Shown in pieces: positions 1 through 5,011 of a stretch of 5,011 nucleotides of DNA (position 1 is its first letter; every line of letters begins with the position of its first letter). The stretch is from Draconibacterium orientale (GTDB lineage Bacteria > Bacteroidota > Bacteroidia > Bacteroidales > UBA1556). The DNA is taken from contig DZDC01000015.1 in assembly GCA_022736595.1 (NCBI GenBank), positions 1 through 5,011 of the forward strand, written 5' to 3'. A model generated the notes under the pieces. That model was not told the origin of the DNA. It saw nothing but the letters and a program-made list of their open reading frames with translations, and ran no database searches. A program made the position numbers and the translations under genes.

Positions 1-25
1 ATTCATTGAATTCATATAATTTGCG

Positions 26-1360
26 TTATAAAACGAGAGTTACCATTCCATTAAATTTTTGCTTATATCCTTCTGCATCAGGATACTCACTACTTCTACC
101 AAGCACCTTGACTTGCCAAGTGTAAACGTCAACAAGAGGGTCTTGGGAAGAACCACGAACCTTTCCATCCCATCCTAAAAACTGATTATTGGTTTTAAAA
201 ACCTCTTGTCCCCAGCGATTAAAAATAACCAATTCGAATTCAAATACCTCAAAATCCGACTGGAAAACAACATTAAAATTATCATTTAAACCATCTCCAT
301 TGGGAGAAAATGCATCTGGTGCAAATAAATCAACTAAAACTGGAGGCAAATTGACAAGAGTCCAATTCTCATAAAACTCAAAAGGTTGAACATCATTAAT
401 TTCAACAAAGTTTAAACTCTGATTTCCTCTTGGTTTCATATCTTGCCATGAAGCTGCATTTGGATTATTTCTTGCAGCTTTGAGCCTATTTGGTAGGAGA
501 CTGTTTGTAACACCAGATACGTCTTTTGTAGCATAAGAAAAAGTTAAGTCAACTATAGGCATAAAAGCATGATTTGAAGGCACTATTGACCAATATCGAT
601 CAGCGACTTTGCGAATTTCAATATCTAACGAGGTCGAGCCAGCGGGTAGTGGCTCGTTGAACATATCAGTGGGATAGGTTGAAAAAGTAAAAAAAGTACT
701 TTGATCCATAGCACTTTTTAGGTTAATAGAAAATTTTAAATCTGCAACACCACTTGGCACATCACTGCCAAAAGGCACCATAAAAGTCCCTGCATAATTG
801 CTTGTATTCCAACGCAAAGTACCTAAACTACCAGGCAGCGTTTCACTCTTGATGAAGCCCGATTGATGCAAAATTGCGGATGGCTCCGATTTCTCAAGGA
901 TAAATTGTCGAGAATTTAAATCCAAAATGGCATCTAAAATTAGAGTATTAAAAACAGAATTAGAATTAACAGTAAGCAATTTACGTTCGCCTAATAAAAC
1001 TAAATTTTCAAATTTTGTTGGAGAAATCCCGCCAATTAGTTGAGTATTTATGGTGTTACCCAGAATAACATTACCATCAATCCTGCTTAAAGATGAAGGA
1101 TCTATTACATTGGAAAAAGAGTTATTGATCCAATTACCCGATACAAAAAAGTTACTACTTTGGTCTAAATCAACTATTCCATCATTGAGACCATCATTTT
1201 GGTTTTCGAAATCACCAAGTACTACAAGCGTATTATTCGTATTGGGGGCACCTGAACCGGTAATTTTTATGGACGCCCCTGCATTAAGCAATGCAGGCTG
1301 CCCACTCAAATTAAGCGCCAGAAATATATATAATACTAATATACAAATGGTTATACGCAC
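26..1360 (-). CDS. Secreted T9SS cargo protein with gliding-motility-type C-terminal sorting domain
   Basis: The 444-residue protein begins with a signal peptide: a basic start (MR), a hydrophobic run to about residue 19, and likely cleavage near SGQ (19-21). Residues 22-340 are Asn/Ser/Thr-rich and beta-like (GDFEN 49-53, SGNW 74-77); I recognise no catalytic domain there. Residues 345-444 match the gliding-motility-associated C-terminal domain (type B T9SS sorting signal, CHU_C/TIGR04131 type): AFSPNGDGLND (about 350-360), FNRWGQEVF (380-388), GWDGK (396-400), a VYTW strand and a terminal G-V-T-L strand. By family knowledge, the protein crosses the inner membrane by Sec and the outer membrane by T9SS, to be surface-attached or released. 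The start is GTG: an in-frame stop lies upstream with no ATG between, and GTG restores a complete signal peptide. It is probably a single-gene transcript from the promoter at 1417-1447. Its specific job, perhaps adhesion or a surface structure, is unknown. No secretion component lies nearby. Confidence 0.9.
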   Translation of the reverse strand: MRITICILVLYIFLALNLSGQPALLNAGASIKITGSGAPNTNNTLVVLGDFENQNDGLNDGIVDLDQSSNFFVSGNWINNSFSNVIDPSSLSRIDGNVILGNTINTQLIGGISPTKFENLVLLGERKLLTVNSNSVFNTLILDAILDLNSRQFILEKSEPSAILHQSGFIKSETLPGSLGTLRWNTSNYAGTFMVPFGSDVPSGVADLKFSINLKSAMDQSTFFTFSTYPTDMFNEPLPAGSTSLDIEIRKVADRYWSIVPSNHAFMPIVDLTFSYATKDVSGVTNSLLPNRLKAARNNPNAASWQDMKPRGNQSLNFVEINDVQPFEFYENWTLVNLPPVLVDLFAPDAFSPNGDGLNDNFNVVFQSDFEVFEFELVIFNRWGQEVFKTNNQFLGWDGKVRGSSQDPLVDVYTWQVKVLGRSSEYPDAEGYKQKFNGMVTLVL

Positions 1361-1609
1361 TATACTATTATTTACAAAATCTATACAGATTACTATTAAT
1401 TATAAAAATGAACGAGCAAAGATAATTCTAATCATTGAACCATCAAACACTTTATCTATAATTTAATAATAATATAAACACAATAATTTCAAAAGATTAT
1501 ACGAAAAAAAAATGTAAAAGTTTAGATTAAAAAACAATAAAAGGGTTGCTTCATTATTATTCCTTAAATCCCCTAAATTTTAAAGAGACTTATAATACAA
1601 ATACTTCAT
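1361..1609. other. AT-rich intergenic gap between murB and the T9SS cargo gene
   Basis: This 249-base gap holds the cargo gene promoter and leader at its left end. The rest is very AT-rich, with homopolymer tracts such as nine A's at 1504-1512. I looked for a terminator behind murB and found only a weak A/T hairpin (about 1563-1581, TTAAAT against ATTTAA) and T-runs without a GC stem. No short gene or structured RNA is supported. Confidence 0.6.
1417..1447 (-). promoter_or_regulatory. Bacteroidota-type promoter for the T9SS cargo gene
   Basis: On the minus strand, TTTG (1444-1447) is followed after 19 bases by TATCTTTG (1417-1424). This is a full match to the Bacteroidota -33/-7 consensus TTTG...TAnnTTTG. 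Transcription would start near 1411-1413, giving a leader of about 50 bases before the GTG start at 1360. It lies about 160 bases past the murB stop, so the cargo gene need not depend on murB transcription. Confidence 0.65.
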
Positions 1610-2629
1610 TTAGAGAAAAATAACCTCTGACTCTAATAAAACACCAAACTTTTCAAAAACCTTTTTCTGAATATATTGACTAAGGTCAGTGATATCATTG
1701 CACGTAGCGCTTCCATAATTAACTATTACCAAGGGTTGTTTTTCGTACACTTTTGCTCCACCAATCGAAAAACCTTTTAAATTGCATTGATCGATGAGCC
1801 AAGCTGCGGAAATTTTCATCATTTTTCCATCTGAATCAAATGCAATAATTTCTGGGAACCTCTCATGGAGTTTAAGAAAGTGGGAATTGGAAATGATAGG
1901 ATTTTTAAAAAAACTTCCTGCATTGCCCAATAGACTTGGATCTGGCAACTTTGAACGCCTTATGGAGCTAATAATTCGACTCATGTCCTGAATACTTGGA
2001 ATCAAATTATTTTCATTATCCAATGCGGCTTGAACAGGTTTGTAACTCGCATTGAAAGAAGGCTTTGTACTTAGAACAAAGGTTACATTAAGAATTAGAA
2101 TCTTACCTGAAAGACTCCCCTTAAAAATACTATCTCGATACTTAAATTGACAGTCGATATTTCCAATTTTACGGATAGAAAAATCTGCTAAATCGAGGTA
2201 CTCAACACTTCCAATAAAATCTCCCACTTCCACACCATAAGCTCCAATATTTTGTACTGGTGCCGCACCTACTGAGCCTGGAATTAGAATTAGATTTTCA
2301 ACTCCATAATACTGATTTTGGACACAAAATAACACAAAATCATTCCAAATCTCTCCACTATTCACCTGAATATGAACCCGATCATTTTCTTGCTTTTTAA
2401 CATGAATTCCCTTAAGATTGGAATGTAAAATTGTCCCATTAAACCTTCCAGTAAAGAGTGTATTTGCTCCTTCTCCAAGCACATAGAGCATGTTTTTGTC
2501 TGTAGGCAAAAAAGGTATCAAATCGTCAATATCCTCCCTTTGATTAATTTCGATAAATTTTTTACATAAAAAATCAACATGAAAGGTATTATGATTTTTC
2601 AGATTGAAATCGTACTCTATTTTTAACAT
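1610..2629 (-). CDS. murB: UDP-N-acetylenolpyruvoylglucosamine reductase MurB (type I)
   Basis: MurB is a cytoplasmic FAD enzyme. It uses NADPH to reduce UDP-GlcNAc-enolpyruvate to UDP-MurNAc, the second committed step of peptidoglycan synthesis. From the ATG at 2629 the protein has 339 residues, close to the E. coli length of about 342. Visible motifs are NHNTF (12-16), the FAD-binding loop LGEGANTLF (51-59), IPGSVGAAPVQNIGAYGVE (116-134), YRDSIFK (164-170, with the substrate-contacting Arg165), GNAGSFFKNP (235-244, with proton-donor Ser239), and the C-terminal LESEV with Glu335 as the expected catalytic acid. The YRDSIFK loop marks the E. coli-like type I form. The frame stays open to a TTG at 2653, but that TTG overlaps the putative -7 box and the extra eight residues (starting with Cys-Gln-Leu) do not fit the family, so ATG 2629 is chosen. 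No other mur or fts gene is adjacent. Confidence 0.97.
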   Translation of the reverse strand: MLKIEYDFNLKNHNTFHVDFLCKKFIEINQREDIDDLIPFLPTDKNMLYVLGEGANTLFTGRFNGTILHSNLKGIHVKKQENDRVHIQVNSGEIWNDFVLFCVQNQYYGVENLILIPGSVGAAPVQNIGAYGVEVGDFIGSVEYLDLADFSIRKIGNIDCQFKYRDSIFKGSLSGKILILNVTFVLSTKPSFNASYKPVQAALDNENNLIPSIQDMSRIISSIRRSKLPDPSLLGNAGSFFKNPIISNSHFLKLHERFPEIIAFDSDGKMMKISAAWLIDQCNLKGFSIGGAKVYEKQPLVIVNYGSATCNDITDLSQYIQKKVFEKFGVLLESEVIFL

Positions 2630-2650
2630 GACAAAATAATTTAATTGACA

Positions 2651-2658
2651 CAAAAATA
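2651..2658 (-). promoter_or_regulatory. Putative -7 promoter element of murB
   Basis: On the minus strand TATTTTTG matches TAnnTTTG and would start transcription about 15-18 bases before the murB ATG at 2629. No TTG is present at the normal -33 distance, so only half of the promoter is supported. It points away from the plus-strand RNA promoter at 2797-2826. Confidence 0.4.
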
Positions 2659-2796
2659 CACAAAATAATATACGAAATCAGACATAATAACTAAATTTTC
2701 TTTGCTGCTTGACGCAAGATTTTTTATATAAAATACCATTTATATGATTGATTATATGTATTTTATACAATTTAACAAAATATTTTTGATATTATG

Positions 2797-2826
2797 TTTG
2801 ACATTATCAATATATTTATATTTTTG
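2797..2826 (+). promoter_or_regulatory. Bacteroidota-type promoter driving a plus-strand non-coding RNA
   Basis: TTTG (2797-2800), an 18-base spacer and TATTTTTG (2819-2826) make a complete match to the -33/-7 consensus. It faces right into a region with no plus-strand protein gene, and the predicted start is near 2830-2832. A second TATTTTTG at 2781-2788 has no properly spaced TTG and is probably fortuitous. Confidence 0.6.
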
Positions 2827-2898
2827 CAGCCGCTTTTGAGGTAGATAAATCTCAAAAACAAACGTTCAAAGTTTAGTTAGATTTAATATAGTTTTTCA

Positions 2899-2919
2899 GC
2901 CTGGCAACGGGCGTTTTTT
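2899..2919 (+). terminator. Short GNRA-capped hairpin followed by a T-run, possible terminator or attenuator
   Basis: GCCTG (2899-2903) pairs with CGGGC (2908-2912), including one T-G wobble, around GCAA. A G and then six T's (2914-2919) follow. The shape resembles an intrinsic terminator on the plus strand, but the stem is only five pairs, so stopping may be partial. Confidence 0.35.
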
Positions 2920-2942
2920 GTGTTTTGTGTGGTTTAATGTGT

Positions 2943-2979
2943 TTGAAGCTCAGCTGAAAAGTTGGGCTTCAATACTTTT
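2943..2979 (+). terminator. 13-pair GAAA-capped hairpin at the 3' end of the candidate RNA
   Basis: Bases 2943-2955 pair with 2960-2972, two of the pairs being G-U, around a GAAA loop, and TTTT follows at 2976-2979. The run of T's is short and offset, so this may be a terminator or simply the 3' structural domain of the RNA. It ends seven bases before the stop of the DUF3078 gene. On the opposite strand the stem has two C-A mismatches and no T-run follows, so it is a poor terminator for that gene. Confidence 0.4.
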
Positions 2980-2985
2980 AAGGCC

Positions 2986-3930
2986 TTACTTAATTTGATA
3001 CGACAATCCCAATCCAAAGGATTGTTTTGCCTGAAGGCGCGGCCCTAATACTTCTTTCACTCCGTCTCCATTGGTGTCCTGCATGATAATTATATCTTTA
3101 TCCCAAACCAAATCTAGGGTAAAAATCACACTGAAATATCTGGAAATCTTATAATTAATCAAAGTAGCCCAAACCACATCGGTCTGGATAGGCCACACAT
3201 GAAATGCGGTAAAAAACTCTGCTCTTGAATTAAGACTTAGACCATTTTCAAATTCTTCTTGGTAAAAAAACTTAATATATGCTCCAGGTTCATTTTTGAT
3301 ACGTTTCCCAGGTTTAATAATTCTTCCAAGGTCATCATACACGGCTTTTTCAACACCAAACATACCCTCATTGGCCAGTTCCTGATTATTAACAATGGTC
3401 ACTTTGTAGGTAACGGGACTTATAAGCACTGAAAGAAACTTGTTTGGAATCCAATCCATCCCAACTCCGACCAAGAAATAAGCTGGAGCCATAAATGAAG
3501 AAATGGGAATGGAATCATTAGGATAATTATAACCATTGGTAAATTGGGTTCTAAAATCCAGCAAGTAAGAATAGCGCCAGTGGTCACTGGCTTCAAAGCT
3601 ATATTTTGACGTAAACTTTAATTTATCATCTGTTTTTTTTGGTTCCAATTTGCCATTGATTACGGTTCCGTATTTAGCATCCCAAATATTTTCCCAACTC
3701 ACTTTATCGCGATGGTATCTCATGCGTAAAAATAAAACTGAGTTTATGTTTACATTATTTTCACCTCCTGCAGCCCAGTTTGTAAAACTATATTGCCCTA
3801 AATTAAAACTAGCGAGCCCATAATACCTCCAAAGCGTATCCTTGCCTAACACCTTTCCTTCTTGGGCTTTCAACAAAAAAACCAATGTAAAAGAAAACAG
3901 AAAAAGCAGGCAAAACTTTAAATAATTCAT
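2986..3930 (-). CDS. DUF3078 family outer-membrane-type protein
   Basis: The 314-residue protein has a clear signal peptide (MNYLK, then a hydrophobic run to about residue 20, cleavage after KAQ at 23). The mature part looks like DUF3078, a Bacteroidota family of unknown function annotated as envelope proteins. It shows the family-like N-terminal stretch NLGQYSFTNWAAGGENN (43-59) followed by alternating polar/aromatic strands typical of an outer-membrane beta-barrel (about 63-72, 105-131, 150-181, 215-243, 250-275). A DTNGDG loop (285-290) resembles a calcium-binding turn. The last strand (SFGLGLSYQIK) suits barrel closure. ATG 3930 is the only start that keeps the signal peptide. No ligand or partner can be inferred. 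The next minus-strand gene, murB, is over 350 bases away and is not co-transcribed in any obvious way. Confidence 0.88.
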   Translation of the reverse strand: MNYLKFCLLFLFSFTLVFLLKAQEGKVLGKDTLWRYYGLASFNLGQYSFTNWAAGGENNVNINSVLFLRMRYHRDKVSWENIWDAKYGTVINGKLEPKKTDDKLKFTSKYSFEASDHWRYSYLLDFRTQFTNGYNYPNDSIPISSFMAPAYFLVGVGMDWIPNKFLSVLISPVTYKVTIVNNQELANEGMFGVEKAVYDDLGRIIKPGKRIKNEPGAYIKFFYQEEFENGLSLNSRAEFFTAFHVWPIQTDVVWATLINYKISRYFSVIFTLDLVWDKDIIIMQDTNGDGVKEVLGPRLQAKQSFGLGLSYQIK

Positions 3931-3934
3931 TGAG

Positions 3935-3968
3935 CAAAAGTATTAAACTTAGAATTTGAAAAAACCAA
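3935..3968 (-). promoter_or_regulatory. Promoter of the DUF3078 gene, very close to its start codon
   Basis: On the minus strand, TTG (3966-3968) is followed after 23 bases by TACTTTTG (3935-3942). The spacing is at the long end of the Bacteroidota range. The -7 box ends only four bases before ATG 3930, so the predicted start of transcription falls on or beside the start codon. Confidence 0.45.
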
Positions 3969-3991
3969 TATTTTAAATTGAATATATTACG

Positions 3992-3999
3992 TAGTTTTG
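3992..3999 (+). promoter_or_regulatory. Possible -7 promoter element of the CoA-binding protein gene
   Basis: TAGTTTTG matches TAnnTTTG, but the nearest upstream TTG (3978-3980) is only 11 bases away, too close for a normal -33 box. If used, it gives a leader of about 90 bases before ATG 4096. The box overlaps a small inverted repeat, GTTTT-GT-AAAAC. Confidence 0.25.
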
Positions 4000-4095
4000 T
4001 AAAACGAAAAGGTGGGTATTTTCAAAAAGTGAAGTGTTTTGTTCCTTTTTAAATCCACAAAAATTAGTTTTACCTAAACCAAAACATAAGAATTT

Positions 4096-4464
4096 ATGAT
4101 ATCATCCAAAATCACTCTTGTGGTGGGAGCGAGCGAAAACCCAAGTCGATATTCCAATATGGCTATGAAAATGCTAAATAGCAATAAACAAAACGTAATC
4201 GCATTTGGGCTCAAATCTGGGGTGGCACATGGCGTTGAAATAGAAAACAAGTGGCCGATCCACCAAGAAGTTGACACCGTCACCCTTTATATAGGTCCAC
4301 AAAATCAACCTCAATATTATAAATCCATCCTCGATCTAAAACCTAGACGTGTTATTTTTAATCCAGGCACTGAGAATGACGAATTTGCCGATTTGCTTCA
4401 AAAAAACGGCATTGAAGTAGTTGAAAATTGCACACTGGTGATGCTAAGTATTGGAATTTATTAG
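4096..4464 (+). CDS. CoA-binding domain protein (YccU-like, CoA_binding_2)
   Basis: This 122-residue single-domain cytoplasmic protein has the fold of the CoA-binding domain also found in succinyl-CoA synthetase alpha. Residues 6-21 form the first beta strand and nucleotide loop (ITLVVGASENPSRYSN). A VIAFGLK strand (34-40), a DTVTLYIGP strand (60-68), RRVIFNPGTEND (84-95) and the conserved C-terminal ENCTLVML (110-117, Cys112) follow in family order. Family members are about 120-140 residues, so it is complete. Binding of CoA or acyl-CoA is inferred from the family; the physiological role of these stand-alone proteins is not settled. ATG 4096 directly precedes the first strand. It is divergent from the DUF3078 gene and runs tail-to-tail into the repeat-protein gene, with four bases between stops. 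Confidence 0.92.
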   Translation: MISSKITLVVGASENPSRYSNMAMKMLNSNKQNVIAFGLKSGVAHGVEIENKWPIHQEVDTVTLYIGPQNQPQYYKSILDLKPRRVIFNPGTENDEFADLLQKNGIEVVENCTLVMLSIGIY

Positions 4465-4468
4465 GCCT

Positions 4469-5011
4469 TTATTTCACAGTCGCACTATCGATTACACTTC
4501 CATTTTCGTCCAAAAAGTAGATCCAACCTGTACTTTTTCCTTTATTAAACTTTTCGAACTTAATTATTTCTGTTCCTTTATAATAATGGACTAATCCATT
4601 ACCTTGAATAAACTCGCCCTTGGCAACTACACGATTATAAGGGTCATAATATACCCAAGTTGAATCAAAACTTCCATTGGAATAACGGCCTTCGGTTTTC
4701 AATTCTCCATTTGCAAAATACGATCGATAAGACCCGTCTAAGCTATCCATTATATAGTTAAGCTCTTCAATAACAACTCCTTGGTCTGAAAATATCTTAA
4801 AAGTTCCTTCTTTCTTTCCCTTGGAATATTGCTCTGTACTTTGGGTTATACCATCAAATCCATATCGGGTTGACGTGCCATCTAAACTTCCATCCTTGTA
4901 GTTGTACTCAGCTTGAACTTGACCACTTTCGTAATAAAAAACCCACTTCCCATGAGCCTTATTTTTATAATAGTTTCTTTCGCTTTTTAACTGTCCATTT
5001 TCATAGTATTC
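4469..5011 (-). CDS. MORN-type (YwqK-like) repeat protein, partial, N-terminus beyond the window
   Basis: The minus-strand frame is open from the right edge to the stop at 4469 (180 visible residues) with no start codon before the ATG at 4750. That Met sits inside a repeat, so it is internal and the true start lies beyond 5011. The visible part is about seven and a half repeats of 22-24 residues. The pattern is roughly Y-x-x-N/D-G-x-(hydrophobic)-x-x-E-x-x-Y-x-x-G-x-x-x-G-x-W/Y, for example YYENGQLKSE, YYESGQVQAE and YFANGELKTE. It matches the MORN_2 variant annotated as the 'YwqK family antitoxin' in many Bacteroidota; that name does not establish a toxin-antitoxin role. Such proteins form extended beta-hairpin solenoids and are often secreted or envelope-bound, but the signal peptide region is not visible here. 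The last one and a half repeats are degenerate. The gene is convergent with the CoA-binding gene. Confidence 0.85.
   Translation of the reverse strand, partial: EYYENGQLKSERNYYKNKAHGKWVFYYESGQVQAEYNYKDGSLDGTSTRYGFDGITQSTEQYSKGKKEGTFKIFSDQGVVIEELNYIMDSLDGSYRSYFANGELKTEGRYSNGSFDSTWVYYDPYNRVVAKGEFIQGNGLVHYYKGTEIIKFEKFNKGKSTGWIYFLDENGSVIDSATVK

Larger units (their letters stand above)
2831..2979 (+). ncRNA. Candidate small structured non-coding RNA, family not recognised
   Basis: This stretch of about 150 bases follows the promoter at 2797-2826 and has no useful reading frame (its only ATG, 2938, opens six codons). Three hairpins can be drawn. H1 pairs 2834-2842 with 2849-2857 (nine pairs, six-base loop). 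H2 pairs 2899-2903 with 2908-2912 around a GCAA loop. H3 pairs 2943-2955 with 2960-2972 (13 pairs) around a GAAA loop. GCAA and GAAA are GNRA tetraloops only on this strand, and all four wobbles (2841-2850, 2902-2909, 2950-2965, 2953-2962) would become C-A mismatches in the complement, so the strand is well supported. The end is uncertain: H2 with six T's would end it near 2919 (about 90 bases), H3 with TTTT near 2979. I do not recognise 6S, SRP, tmRNA or RNase P RNA. It could be a regulatory RNA; its target is unknown. The alternative is chance hairpins near the 3' end of the DUF3078 gene. Confidence 0.5.
3931..4095. other. Divergent promoter region between the DUF3078 and CoA-binding genes
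   Basis: This 165-base AT-rich gap separates two divergently transcribed genes. It contains the DUF3078 promoter (3935-3968) and a candidate -7 box for the plus-strand gene (3992-3999). No strong hairpin, riboswitch-like fold or small gene was seen. Confidence 0.6.

Noticed and set aside
189..374. Plus-strand open frame inside the cargo gene
   Set aside because: It lies fully antisense to the conserved sorting domain, and its composition is that of a reverse-complement shadow.
1050..1466. Plus-strand open frame of 138 codons
   Set aside because: It is antisense to the start of the T9SS cargo gene and runs into AT-rich non-coding DNA. It shows no family resemblance, and the opposing frame is clearly the coding one.
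1794..1991. Plus-strand open frame inside murB
   Set aside because: It is antisense to the MurB catalytic region (the GNAGSFFKNP motif) and has no independent support.
2786..2810. Imperfect dyad TTGATATTATG / CATTATCAA around the -33 box of the RNA promoter, a possible operator
   Set aside because: One arm has two extra bases, and the surrounding DNA is so AT-rich that such a match is expected by chance. It would need conservation in relatives.
2831..2979. Identification of the candidate RNA as 6S RNA
   Set aside because: 6S RNA is expected to be one long hairpin with a central bubble and paired ends. Here I see three separate local hairpins, and the ends pair only over about three bases.
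3992..4080. Similar segments AGTTTTGTAAAAC and AGTTTTACCTAAACC in front of the CoA-binding gene
   Set aside because: The similarity is short and restricted to A/T-rich letters, so it is not convincing as repeated operators.
4074..4283. Minus-strand open frame opposite the CoA-binding gene
   Set aside because: It overlaps the conserved nucleotide-binding part of the real gene in antisense. Its hydrophobic stretch is a by-product of the opposing codons.
4469..5011. A toxin-antitoxin system based on the YwqK-like repeats
   Set aside because: The 'antitoxin' label in this family is an annotation convention. The adjacent visible gene is a CoA-binding protein on the opposite strand, not a toxin.

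Overview
The window comes from a low-GC member of the Bacteroidota. Three things support this: a protein ending in a type IX secretion sorting domain, a DUF3078 outer-membrane-type protein, and promoters of the Bacteroidota form (TTG or TTTG, about 18-23 bases, then TAnnTTTG) in place of -35/-10 boxes. Purine-rich Shine-Dalgarno sites are not evident. The genus cannot be named from this sequence.

Layout from left to right. A complete minus-strand gene (26-1360) encodes a secreted protein with a gliding-motility-type C-terminal sorting domain and has its own strong promoter. A 249-base AT-rich gap separates it from murB (1610-2629, minus), the flavoenzyme of peptidoglycan precursor synthesis. 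Next comes a 356-base stretch without a protein gene (2630-2985). It carries a good plus-strand promoter, then three RNA hairpins, two of them closed by GNRA tetraloops, whose G-U wobbles all favour the plus strand. I read this as an unrecognised small non-coding RNA, divergent from murB and tail-to-tail with the next gene. The next gene (2986-3930, minus) encodes a DUF3078 family protein with a signal peptide. After a 165-base divergent promoter region comes a plus-strand gene (4096-4464) for a small CoA-binding (YccU-like) Rossmann protein. Only four bases past its stop is the stop of a convergent minus-strand gene of MORN-type (YwqK-like) repeats. That gene stays open to the right edge of the window, so its N-terminus is missing.

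The genes do not form an obvious operon or single pathway. Three of the five proteins point to the cell envelope or surface (secreted T9SS cargo, MurB, DUF3078 protein), and each appears to have its own promoter. No mobile element, CRISPR array, tRNA or rRNA was seen. The most interesting item is the candidate small RNA at about 2831-2979.
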